Source: Nannocystis bainbridge (GTDB taxonomy: Bacteria > Myxococcota_A > Polyangia > Nannocystales > Nannocystaceae). From it: DNA of 64,000 bases. Made by a program: the position numbers and the translations under genes. Positions 8,796 through 16,492 of the stretch are shown here, piece by piece. Position 1 is the first letter of the stretch. Every line of letters begins with the position of its first letter. The notes under the pieces were generated by a model. It did no database searches and was not told the DNA's origin. It saw nothing but the letters and a program-made list of their open reading frames with translations. Location of the stretch: NCBI RefSeq assembly GCF_028368995.1, contig NZ_JAQNDL010000002.1, forward strand, positions 1-64,000, read 5' to 3'.

Positions 8796-8824
8796 ATGAC
8801 AAGGGACGGCGGAGCCGCTATCGT
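8796..8824 (+). promoter_or_regulatory. Predicted sigma70-type promoter
   Basis: ATGACA (8796-8801), 17-base spacer, TATCGT (8819-8824), predicted transcription start about 8831, five bases before the ATG of the two-gene operon. Confidence 0.5.
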
Positions 8825-8835
8825 GGCGGGACCTC

Positions 8836-9582
8836 ATGGTCGTGTCGAAGCTCCTGCTCGCTGTCGTGCTCGCTGCTCCGGGCGAAGAGGCGAGCGGTGC
8901 TTCGCCGGCGGCGGTCGACGGCACGGAGGCCGCAACCTCGACGTCGCCGACCCCGGCCGATCCGGCGGCTCCCGGGGCGCTGGTGCCGGCTCCGCCCGCG
9001 ACCCGGCCGGCGGTGGTCGTGAGCTCGCCGGTGCGGCGGGCCAAGACGGGACGCGGGCTGCTGATCGCGGGCGGGGTGCTGACGGGGCTCGGGGTGGTCG
9101 GGCGGATCGGGCTCGAGGTGTTCTGGTCGACCGCGGCGCAGATCGTGCCGAACGATCCGTTCGCGCGCTGGAGCACCGCGAACCTGGTGTTCGTGACCAA
9201 CTGGAACAACCTCATGTTCTTCGGGCCAGGTCTCGGGCTGCTGACCGCGGGGGCGTATCGCCGCGGCGGGCACGAGGCGGGGCTCGGCAAGCTGCGCGAC
9301 GCCCGGCGCATGCGCCTGGTCGGGATCGGGCTGCTCGGCGGCGGGCTCGGGCTGTGGGCGCTGTCGCGGGCGCTGTTCCTGCCGATCGCCGACGCCTGCC
9401 CGAGCAACCGCTGCGCCTATACGACGCTCGAGACGACCTTCTGGGTCGGCGCGGGGGCGATCTTCGCCGGCGCGGCGCACCTGGCCTATGCGACAGGTTA
9501 TTCGCGGGCCGCGGCGCGCGTCCAGGTCGCGCCGAGCCTGGGTCCGGGCTTCGCCGGGCTGGGCCTGACCGGCCGCTTCTGA
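8836..9582 (+). CDS. Membrane protein, function unknown
   Basis: A 248-residue protein with an N-terminal hydrophobic signal-like segment (LLLAVVLAA), an Ala/Pro/Thr-rich linker to about residue 75, then four predicted membrane helices (GLLIAGGVLTGLGVVGRIGL; LMFFGPGLGLLTAGA; LVGIGLLGGGLGLWALSRAL; FWVGAGAIFAGAAHLAYATG). The C-terminus ends VAPSLGPGFAGLGLTGRF, whose final Phe and alternating pattern recall an outer-membrane-type end, which is at odds with the helices. No family recognised. It is the first gene of an operon; the next gene starts 13 bases on with its own GGAGG site. Confidence 0.7.
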   Translation: MVVSKLLLAVVLAAPGEEASGASPAAVDGTEAATSTSPTPADPAAPGALVPAPPATRPAVVVSSPVRRAKTGRGLLIAGGVLTGLGVVGRIGLEVFWSTAAQIVPNDPFARWSTANLVFVTNWNNLMFFGPGLGLLTAGAYRRGGHEAGLGKLRDARRMRLVGIGLLGGGLGLWALSRALFLPIADACPSNRCAYTTLETTFWVGAGAIFAGAAHLAYATGYSRAAARVQVAPSLGPGFAGLGLTGRF

Positions 9583-9595
9583 CGGAGGAACGCCG

Positions 9596-10882
9596 ATGCA
9601 CGCGCACCGCCTGACGCTCGCCGCCCTCCTGCTGCTCGCCCCGGCCTGCGCCGACGACGAGGTCCCCGGGGACCTCGGCTCGCGGCCGGAGGACGACGTG
9701 ATGCTGATCGACAGCCCGGCGCTGCAGCACCTGGCGGCGGCGCTGCAGGACGGCGAGACGCTGCGCGTGAGCGACCTGTTCTTCGCCGAGCGGCTGCGCT
9801 TCGACGCGGCGCCCGATCCGTCGCCGTTGCTGGCAGCGCAGGCGAGCGAGCACGCCGGATTGCCGCCGCTGGCCGAGCCGGCGACGCTCAAGGTGCTGAC
9901 GTACAACGTCGGGCTGCTGAATCGCTGGTACCCGTTCACCCACGTCGGCGTGCCGTATTACCGCGAGCGCCGGGCCGAGGCGCCGGGGCGGCTGCTCGCC
10001 GACGGCTGGGACGTGCTGTTCTTGCAGGAGGCGTGGGAGCTGGTCGACGTCGAGCGCTTCGCGGCCGAGGCGGAGCGGCAGGGCTATGCGATCTACGCCG
10101 GCAGCAAAGACAAGCACGTGCAGCACGGGCTGGTGATTCTGGTGCGCGAGGCGCTGATCGGCGCGGCGAAGCAGGAGTTCGGGGAGGAGCAATTCGCGGC
10201 CCAGCGGGAGATCGAGCTGTTCCCGGGGCCGGGGATCAAGCGCGGGCTCATCCGCTGGAGCTTCACGCACGCGCCGACCGGGCGGCGGATCCACCTTTAT
10301 GCGACGCACCTGACCGCATTCCCCGAATTGTGGCAGGAGCGCGACGTGCAGGCGCGGGTGCTCGGCGGGCGAGCCAGCAGCCACGACGACGAGGACGTGG
10401 TGCTGATCGGCGGCGACTTCAACGCCGGGCCGTATTACCCCGACGATCGATTCGGCAGCACCGGCGAGGAGGTGCTGTCGGGCTGGTGGCACAACGCGAT
10501 GATGTATCCGCTGATGCTGCACTACGGCGGGCTCTACGACAGCCGCAGCGCGCTGCAGCCGGCCGACGACGTGGCCCGCATGCAGCAGTTGTTGCTGCCG
10601 TTCGCGTTCGCGCCGTACCGCGACGAGCCGCTGGCGGGCCGCTGCGCGAGCATCCCGGCCGACACGTTCACCGGCACCGACTGCAACTCGCTGTACTTCC
10701 AGCAGTACGGGGCGACCGAGTACCCGGCGCGGCTCGACTACATCTTCGTCCGCGACGTCGCGCGGCACGCCCGCGTGGTGGCGACGGCGCTCGAGTACAC
10801 CGAACCGCTCGACTTCGGGGCGGCCGGCGCGTTCGAGCTGTCCGATCATTACGGTCAGTCGGCGACGCTGCAGATCGAATGA
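9596..10882 (+). CDS. Endonuclease/exonuclease/phosphatase-fold lipoprotein, sphingomyelinase-like
   Basis: A 428-residue lipoprotein (lipobox LLAPAC). After a ~80-residue linker comes an EEP (DNase I-like) fold with all the expected motifs in order: LKVLTYNVGLL, DVLFLQEAWE (metal-binding Glu), YATHLTAF, VLIGGDFNAGPY (Asp/Asn), ARLDYIFVRD and LSDHYGQ (catalytic Asp-His). The YATHLTA and LDYIF context is most like neutral sphingomyelinases and related secreted phosphodiesterases rather than nucleases, but the substrate is not certain. GGAGG at 9584-9588 precedes the ATG. It is co-transcribed with the upstream membrane protein, suggesting a surface-associated lipid or phosphodiester hydrolase. 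Confidence 0.85.
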   Translation: MHAHRLTLAALLLLAPACADDEVPGDLGSRPEDDVMLIDSPALQHLAAALQDGETLRVSDLFFAERLRFDAAPDPSPLLAAQASEHAGLPPLAEPATLKVLTYNVGLLNRWYPFTHVGVPYYRERRAEAPGRLLADGWDVLFLQEAWELVDVERFAAEAERQGYAIYAGSKDKHVQHGLVILVREALIGAAKQEFGEEQFAAQREIELFPGPGIKRGLIRWSFTHAPTGRRIHLYATHLTAFPELWQERDVQARVLGGRASSHDDEDVVLIGGDFNAGPYYPDDRFGSTGEEVLSGWWHNAMMYPLMLHYGGLYDSRSALQPADDVARMQQLLLPFAFAPYRDEPLAGRCASIPADTFTGTDCNSLYFQQYGATEYPARLDYIFVRDVARHARVVATALEYTEPLDFGAAGAFELSDHYGQSATLQIE

Positions 10883-10919
10883 AATAGCGCCGCGGGCCCG
10901 CGGGTTGTGCCCCGGCCGC

Positions 10920-11759
10920 ATGCGACCCGCCGGCGTCATCCCCGAGTCGCGCCAGGCCCGGCGCTTCGCCGACTATCTGCGGACGCAGGGCATCGCCGCG
11001 CGGCTGGGCCCGGCGCGCGAGGGCTGGACGGTGTGGGTGATCGAGGAGGAGGCGCTGCCGCGGGCGCGCGACGAGCTGGCGTCGTTTTGCCGCGAGCCGG
11101 GCGCGGCCCGCTTCGCCGTGCCGCGCGAGGCCGTGCGGATCCGCCCCGAGACCCGACGGCGCGAGGCGACCGCCGCGGCGCTGCCCCGGGCGCCGGCGTG
11201 GTGGGCGTGGACGCTGTCGTCGCCGACGCCGTTGACGTGGGCGCTGCTGCTGCTGGCCGCGGTCGCGGCGCTGATGACCCGGCTCGGCGATCCGGCCGCG
11301 CCGCTGCTGACGCGGCTGCTGCCCGCGGCGAGCGGGCTGTCGGCGGGCGCGCCGGGGCCGTGGCTCACCCCCGTGATCGTCCATTCCGGGCCGCTGCACC
11401 TGCTGTTCGTGGCCGCCACGTGGCCCGAGCTGGCGCGCCGGTTCGAGGCCCGGCGCGGCACGCTCGCGCTGGCCGCGGCGGTGATCGGTTTCGGTCTCTT
11501 GGGCAATGTCGTTCAGACCATGTACTTCGGGACAGCTTGCATCGGCCTGTCGACGCCGGTGTTCGGGCTGCTCGGGCTCGCCGCCGCCGAGCGGCGCGGG
11601 GGCGCGGCGCGCGAGGCCGAGGTGGTGCTGGCGGCGGCCTGGCTCGGCGCCTGTCTCTTGGGACTGGTCGGTCCGGTCGGCGGCGCGGCCCACCTGGCGG
11701 CGCTGGCGGGCGGGGCGATCGTCGGCACGGTCGCGGCGCGGCTGCGGGCGCCGGACTGA
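10920..11759 (+). CDS. Rhomboid-family membrane protein with altered active-site surroundings
   Basis: A 279-residue protein. The N-terminal ~75 residues (PESRQARRFADYLRTQGI...VWVIEEEAL) resemble the small cytosolic domain of GlpG. About six membrane helices follow. The nucleophile motif reads GLSTPVFGLLG where rhomboid proteases have G-x-S-G, and the His helix reads AHLAALAGGAIVG (catalytic His in the usual AH-x-x-G-like place). The helix-2 motif reads HSGPLHLLFV, lacking the Asn (HxxxxHxxxN) that helps the oxyanion hole. So the Ser-His dyad is kept but two helper residues are not. It may be a slow protease or a non-catalytic relative. Two palindrome-family sequences lie in the gene (11519-11536, 11650-11667). 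Start ATG 10920. Confidence 0.8.
   Translation: MRPAGVIPESRQARRFADYLRTQGIAARLGPAREGWTVWVIEEEALPRARDELASFCREPGAARFAVPREAVRIRPETRRREATAAALPRAPAWWAWTLSSPTPLTWALLLLAAVAALMTRLGDPAAPLLTRLLPAASGLSAGAPGPWLTPVIVHSGPLHLLFVAATWPELARRFEARRGTLALAAAVIGFGLLGNVVQTMYFGTACIGLSTPVFGLLGLAAAERRGGAAREAEVVLAAAWLGACLLGLVGPVGGAAHLAALAGGAIVGTVAARLRAPD
11519..11667. repeat. Two intragenic palindrome units in the rhomboid gene
   Basis: CATGTACTTCGGGACAGC (11519-11536) and CCTGTCTCTTGGGACTGG (11650-11667). Both keep the 18-bp architecture with a central N4, one of them immediately before the codons for the active-site Ser loop. Confidence 0.5.
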
Positions 11760-11861
11760 GACTTTCGACGGCGATGCTCACCGCGGGACAGCCCGGGCCT
11801 GACGGGCCCGTGCGAGAATTTCGCTGGCGAGGGGGCGGGCCAGCGCCTATTGTCCGAGGGC

Positions 11862-14060
11862 ATGGTCAAGGCGGCGGAGAGCAACCTCGACGGCTTGCGC
11901 GACAAGATCGCCAGTCGATACAGCGACGGCGCCGTGCTGGTCGGCAAGGCCCACGATCTGGCGGCCACGGGCGACGCGGCCGCGGCCCTGCGCGGGGTGG
12001 TCGCGGCCGACATGCTGACCGAGCTGCGCCTCGATCCGCCGGCCCTGGCGGCCGCGATGGTGGCCGACGCGGCGATCTCGGGCGCGATCAAGATCGAGGC
12101 GGTCGGCGAGGCGCTCGGGCCCGACGCGCAGGCGATCGTCGACGGCGTGCGTCGGGTGGCGATGATGCGCTGGGACCGGCCGGCCGGCGACGACGGCGAG
12201 AGCCTGCGCAAGATGTTCATGGCGATCGCCGCTGACGTGCGGGTGGTGATCGTGGCGCTGGCGCTGCGCCTCCGCGACATGCGCTCGCTGCGGAGCCGCG
12301 ACGACGAGGCCGAGCGGCGGCGGATCGCCCGCGAGACGCTCGAGATCTACGCGCCGCTGGCCAACCGCCTCGGCATCTTCCACCTCAAGTGGGAGCTCGA
12401 GGACCTGTGCCTGCGGGAGCTCGAGCCGGACATCTACCGCCAGATCGGCGCGGCCCTGGCGGCCAAGCGGGACGAGCGCGACGGCATGATCCGCGACGCG
12501 ATCCTGACGCTGCAGGCGCGCATCGAGGAGGCCGGCATCCACGGCAAGATCAGCGGCCGGCCCAAGCACATCTACAGCATCTACAAGAAGATGCAGCGCA
12601 AGCGGGTCGCGTTCGCCGAGATCTACGACGTCAGCGCGGTGCGGGTGCTGGTCGACTCGGTGCCCGACTGCTACGCGGTGCTCGGCATCGTCCACGGGCT
12701 GTGGACCCCGATCGCCGGCGAGTTCGACGACTACATCGCCCGCCCCAAGCCCAACGGCTACCAGTCGCTGCACACCGCGATCGTCGGCCCCGGCGGGCGC
12801 TCGCTCGAGGTCCAGATCCGCACCGCCGAGATGCACCAATTCGGCGAGTACGGCGTGGCCGCCCACTGGGCCTACAAAGAGAGCCGCAAGGCCGGGCGCA
12901 TGGCCGACGCCAAGTTCAACTGGCTGCGGCAGCTGATCGACTGGCAGAAGGAGGTCACCGATCCGCACGACATGGTCGAGTCGCTCAAGACCGACATCTT
13001 CCAGGACCAGGTCTACGTGTTCACGCCCGGCGGCGACGTCATCGACCTGCCGGTCGGGGCGACGCCGGTCGACTTCGCCTACCGCGTGCACACCGACGTC
13101 GGCCACCGCTGCCGCGGGGCGCTGGTGAACGGCCAGATCGTGCCGCTGGACCACAAGCTGCAGACCGGCGACCGCATCGAGATCCTGACCCAAAAGACAG
13201 CCCAGCCGAGCCGCGATTGGTTGAGCCCGCAGCTCGGGTATGCGGCCACCTCGAGCGCGCGCCACAAGATCCGGCAGTGGTTCCGCCAGCAGGGCCGCGA
13301 GGCGGCGATCGTGCAGGGCCGCGAGTCGCTCGAGCGCGAGCTGAAGCGCCTCGGCATCGATCGCCCGCGCCACGACGAGTACGTCAAGCTGTTCGCCAAT
13401 CACCACACGCCGGAGGAGCTGTTCTCGGCGATCGGGTTCGGCGACATCGCCACCCAGGCGGTGGCGGCCAAGATCCTCGACGCCGAGCGCGCGCAGCAGG
13501 AGGCGGCCAAGCTGGTGGCCGAGGCGGCCCGCCTGGCCGCGACGGCGACGTCGACGCATTCGGGGTCTGTCCCCGAGGCCAGCCCGAAGCGCCCGCCGAG
13601 CAAGCCGGGGGGCGCCGGCGGGGTCAGCGTCGAGGGCCAGGGCGGAGTGCTGAGCCACCCGGCCCGCTGCTGCACGCCGGTGCCGGGTGACGCGGTGATC
13701 GGCTATATCACCCGCGGCCGCGGCATCGCCATCCACCGCCGCGATTGCCCCAACATCCTCAGCAGCCCCGAGCCCGAGCGCCTGATCGAGATCGCGTGGG
13801 GCAACGAGAACCGCCGCCGCTATCCGGTGACGATCATGATCCAGGGCAGCGACCGTATCGGCCTGCTGCGCGACATCGTCGAGGTGTTCGCCGACCTCGG
13901 CATCAACGTCAGCGGGACGACGGTGACGACGAACAAGAAGGAGCAGTCGGCCTCGATCTCGGCCACGCTCGAGGTGTCAAGCAACGAGCAATTGGTGCGC
14001 GTGCTGACGAAGATCGAGCGGGTCCCGGGGGTCGAACGGGCGCGCCGGCAGGCGGGCTGA
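11862..14060 (+). CDS. relA: RelA-type (p)ppGpp synthetase with an inactive HD domain
   Basis: A 732-residue long RelA/SpoT homologue: N-terminal HD-like region (~30-190), synthetase (~225-345), TGS (~380-440, DQVYVFTPGGDVIDLP), zinc-finger/CC region (~598-630, HPARCCTPVPGD, RDCPN) and ACT (~654-732). The synthetase carries EFDDYIARPKPNGYQSLHT, the ExDD signature of RelA-type monofunctional enzymes, and EVQIRTAEMHQFGEYGVAAHW. Every metal ligand of the hydrolase site is missing: the HD pair reads AD and the ADRLHN motif reads ALRLRD. It should therefore make, not degrade, (p)ppGpp, on stalled ribosomes. A Pro/Ser-rich insert before the zinc finger contains a palindrome (TGTCCCCGAGGCCA). ATG 11862 is used; TTG 11850 is possible. 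Confidence 0.93.
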   Translation: MVKAAESNLDGLRDKIASRYSDGAVLVGKAHDLAATGDAAAALRGVVAADMLTELRLDPPALAAAMVADAAISGAIKIEAVGEALGPDAQAIVDGVRRVAMMRWDRPAGDDGESLRKMFMAIAADVRVVIVALALRLRDMRSLRSRDDEAERRRIARETLEIYAPLANRLGIFHLKWELEDLCLRELEPDIYRQIGAALAAKRDERDGMIRDAILTLQARIEEAGIHGKISGRPKHIYSIYKKMQRKRVAFAEIYDVSAVRVLVDSVPDCYAVLGIVHGLWTPIAGEFDDYIARPKPNGYQSLHTAIVGPGGRSLEVQIRTAEMHQFGEYGVAAHWAYKESRKAGRMADAKFNWLRQLIDWQKEVTDPHDMVESLKTDIFQDQVYVFTPGGDVIDLPVGATPVDFAYRVHTDVGHRCRGALVNGQIVPLDHKLQTGDRIEILTQKTAQPSRDWLSPQLGYAATSSARHKIRQWFRQQGREAAIVQGRESLERELKRLGIDRPRHDEYVKLFANHHTPEELFSAIGFGDIATQAVAAKILDAERAQQEAAKLVAEAARLAATATSTHSGSVPEASPKRPPSKPGGAGGVSVEGQGGVLSHPARCCTPVPGDAVIGYITRGRGIAIHRRDCPNILSSPEPERLIEIAWGNENRRRYPVTIMIQGSDRIGLLRDIVEVFADLGINVSGTTVTTNKKEQSASISATLEVSSNEQLVRVLTKIERVPGVERARRQAG

Positions 14061-14140
14061 GCCGAGTTGGCCGGTGCTCCGCCTCCGGCGAGGAGATCCC
14101 CGGCGTTTCCGTCGATTGGTGGCAGGATCGTCGACAGGAT

Positions 14141-14158
14141 CGTGGCCGAAAGGCCAGG
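14141..14158. repeat. Palindrome variant with G-C third pair
   Basis: CGTGGCC-GAAA-GGCCAGG (14141-14158): same 18-bp layout with arms TGGCC/GGCCA. It lies in the 272-base gap between relA and the H1-like gene, 80 bases after the relA stop. Confidence 0.6.
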
Positions 14159-14276
14159 CCGCCGGTTCGATGGCCGGCGCCATCCTACGTCGATTCGCCG
14201 TTCGTCCGTCGCTGTCGCGCGGGGTGACGACTGCCACGCGTAATGTCGATGGATAGCGATCGCGGCGCGGGGACGC

Positions 14277-14306
14277 TTGCGAAGCGGCCGATCCGGCGTG
14301 TATCAC
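14277..14306 (+). promoter_or_regulatory. Possible promoter of the H1-like gene
   Basis: TTGCGA (14277-14282), 18-base spacer, TATCAC (14301-14306), predicted start near 14313, leaving a ~20-base leader with a purine-rich GAAGGCGAGG ribosome site before the ATG. Confidence 0.4.
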
Positions 14307-14332
14307 CACAGGCGAAGGCGAGGTTTACCCGG

Positions 14333-16033
14333 ATGGCGAAGAAGACGGCGGGGGCGAAGAAGACGGCTGCGAAGGCGACGGCGCGCAAGGCCGCAAGCAA
14401 GACCCAGGCGACGCAGGCGACGACCGGCGCGACGTCGAAGGCCGCGAAGGGCACCTCGGCGAAGCCGGCGGCCGCGAAGGCCAAGTCGGCGAGCAAGAAG
14501 GCGACGAAGGCGAAGCCGGCGGCCGCGAGCAAGAAGCCCGGTAAGAAGGCCAGCAAGAAGGCGGCCGGCGAGGCGACGGCGCCCGCGAAGAAGGCCGCCA
14601 AGAAGTCGGCCAAGTCCGCGAGCAAGGCGAAGGCCGAGCCGAAGGCCGCCAAGGCGACCGGGACCCGGTCGACCAAGAAGGCGAGCAAGGCCGCGAGCAA
14701 GGTGACGAAGGCGTCCGCGGCCCCGTGGATCGCCGGCGGCTCGACGGGCGCGGGCAAGAAGCGCGGCAAGCTGGCGCCGCCGCGCGCGACCGAGGCGAGC
14801 AAGATCGCGGCCCAGGTGATCGAGGCGGCCGCGGCCGCGCTCGGCACGGGCAAGAAGGCGGGCAAGTCCAAGTCCAAGGCCAACGTCGGCGCCGACTACG
14901 GGGCGCCGGCCAAGGGCAAGGGCGGCAAGGGCGGCAAGGGCGGCAAGGGCGGCAAGGGCAAGCAGTCGAGCCTCGCGGCCGACTACGCGACGCCGGTCGT
15001 CGAGCTGGCGGCGAAGAGCAAGAAGGCGGCCAAGAAGGGCGGGCGCAAGGCCGGCGCGGCGCTGGCCAACGCGGTGCAGACGGTCGCCAGCGTGACGAAG
15101 GCGGCGGTCGAGGCCGCGACTTCGACGGTCAAGGCGGTCATCGCCAAGGCCCAGAGCGGGTCCAAGAAGGCGGGCCGCAAGGCCGCCAAGGCGGGCAAGG
15201 CCGCGAGCAAGGCGACGCAGGCGCCGGCGGCCAAGAAGACCGCCAAGAAGACGGCGAAGAAGGCCGCCAAGGCCGGCGCGCCGAAGGCCGCTGCCGCGGG
15301 CAAGCAGGCCGAGGTCGCGGCGCCGCGCAAGGGCACGACCAAGGCCAAGGGCAAGAAGAGCGGGTCGAAGCGGGCCAAGGGCGGCAAGAAGGCGTCCAAG
15401 AGCTCGGACGACTCCGCTAGAAGCCCGCAGCCGGGCGCGGTGAAGGCCGCGCGCGCGACGAAGGTAGCGACGACGCCGGCGACGAAGGTCGCCCGCGACG
15501 GGCAGGCTGCGGGCAAACATAAGGGCAATCCGGCCGCTCGTGCGGCCAAGCTGATCGCCAAGATCGAGGCGGGCGCGAGCGCGGCCGGGGTCAAGCTGCC
15601 GAAAGGCGCCAGCCCGGCCGCGATCGCCAAGCTCGAGCAGACGCTCGGGCTGGTGCTGCCCGACGCGGTCAAGGCCTGGTACCTCGCGCACGACGGAGGC
15701 GGCAGCCGCTTCGAGCTCGAAGAGCGCGAGCTGCTGTCGCTCGAGCGCATCGCCGACGAGTGGAAGATCTGGAAGGACCTGCTCGACAAGGGCGTGTTCG
15801 GCGACAACGCCCACAGCGACCCCGGCCCGGGCGTGCAGCAGAAGTGGTGGATCCCCGAGTGGGTGCCCGTCACCTACGACGGCTCGGGCAACCACGACGT
15901 GGTCGACCTGGCGCCCGGCAAGGGCGGGACGCGCGGGCAGATCCTGTCGTTCTGGCACGACGAGCCGAGCCGCCGGGTGGTGGGTAGCGACTTCCTGTCG
16001 TGGCTCGCCAAGCAGACCTGGGGCGCCGACTGA
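14333..16033 (+). CDS. Histone H1-like Lys/Ala-rich protein fused to a SMI1/KNR4 (SUKH) domain
   Basis: A 566-residue protein in two parts. Residues 1 to ~400 are almost only Lys, Ala, Gly, Ser and Thr in AAKK/KKAAK runs, like the tail of histone H1 and the bacterial H1-like nucleoid proteins; a KGGKGGKGG tract lies near residue 205. This part should bind DNA or RNA by charge. Residues ~425-566 form a SMI1/KNR4 (SUKH) domain: LEQTLGLVLPDAVKAWYLAHDGG, LLSLERIADEW, WWIPEWVPVTYDGSGNHDVVDL, GQILSFWHD and SDFLSWLAKQTW. SUKH proteins are best known as immunity proteins against nuclease toxins and as protein-interaction modules. Start ATG 14333, with GGCGAGG upstream; an earlier in-frame start would add an unrelated 30 residues. 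Confidence 0.85.
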   Translation: MAKKTAGAKKTAAKATARKAASKTQATQATTGATSKAAKGTSAKPAAAKAKSASKKATKAKPAAASKKPGKKASKKAAGEATAPAKKAAKKSAKSASKAKAEPKAAKATGTRSTKKASKAASKVTKASAAPWIAGGSTGAGKKRGKLAPPRATEASKIAAQVIEAAAAALGTGKKAGKSKSKANVGADYGAPAKGKGGKGGKGGKGGKGKQSSLAADYATPVVELAAKSKKAAKKGGRKAGAALANAVQTVASVTKAAVEAATSTVKAVIAKAQSGSKKAGRKAAKAGKAASKATQAPAAKKTAKKTAKKAAKAGAPKAAAAGKQAEVAAPRKGTTKAKGKKSGSKRAKGGKKASKSSDDSARSPQPGAVKAARATKVATTPATKVARDGQAAGKHKGNPAARAAKLIAKIEAGASAAGVKLPKGASPAAIAKLEQTLGLVLPDAVKAWYLAHDGGGSRFELEERELLSLERIADEWKIWKDLLDKGVFGDNAHSDPGPGVQQKWWIPEWVPVTYDGSGNHDVVDLAPGKGGTRGQILSFWHDEPSRRVVGSDFLSWLAKQTWGAD

Positions 16034-16492
16034 TCGGTCGCCCGGCGGTCGCCGGGCGCGCATGACTGTTCGGGTATGTCCGATAGGGCATGCCCGAATG
16101 GGCATGTTCTTCCGGACATGTTCTAAAAAGCATGTCCGGGCGGGCATATGCCCAAATCGTGTCTGTGCGGGCGTGCAGGGCATGTGTGCGTAGGCCTGTC
16201 CGAACGGGCAGGTCCGGACGGACCCGCGTACGAACTGCCCGCGAGTGCTGCGAGCGGGTATGTTCGAAGGGACATGTCCGTGAGTGGCGCGAGAGAACGG
16301 CCATGTTCGAAGGGACATGTACAGACGTGGCCCGTACGCTGACGATGGGCCGCATCCGAAGGGGCAAGCCCGAGTAGGCCTATCGGCGAGCCTCCCGGAG
16401 GGCATGCACGGGAATGATTCGGGCATGACTCGCGCATGCCTGTGCATGACTCGCGCATGCCCGAGCGGGCATGCCCGAAGGGACATGCCCGG
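16034..16492. other. Gene-free region between convergent genes, filled with palindromes
   Basis: No protein-like frame. About 460 bases, most of them belonging to the palindrome arrays described at 16075-16490. Confidence 0.7.
16075..16490. repeat. Large 14-bp-period palindrome array
   Basis: Unit starts lie at 16075, 16089, 16103, 16117, 16131 and 16145, exactly 14 bases apart, and again at 16456, 16470 and 16484. Best units: CATGCCCGAATGGGCATG (16089-16106), CATGCCCGAGCGGGCATG (16456-16473), CATGCCCGAAGGGACATG (16470-16487). Between these are isolated units at about 16196-16213 (CCTGTCCGAACGGGCAGG), 16258-16276 and 16302-16320. It separates two convergent genes. Confidence 0.85.

Larger units (their letters stand above)
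8464..8835. other. Intergenic region with palindromes and a promoter
   Basis: No gene. It holds palindromes at 8532-8548, 8624-8637 and 8676-8692 and the promoter at 8796-8824. Confidence 0.6.

Noticed and set aside
14303..16486. A 727-residue minus-strand open frame rich in Arg/Leu
   Set aside because: It mirrors the Lys/Ala-rich codons of the H1-like gene and the palindrome array; no independent protein feature.
16075..16490. CRISPR array
   Set aside because: The repeat unit is 14-18 bp and palindromic with only 4 variable bases between arms, far below CRISPR repeat and spacer lengths; no cas gene is nearby.
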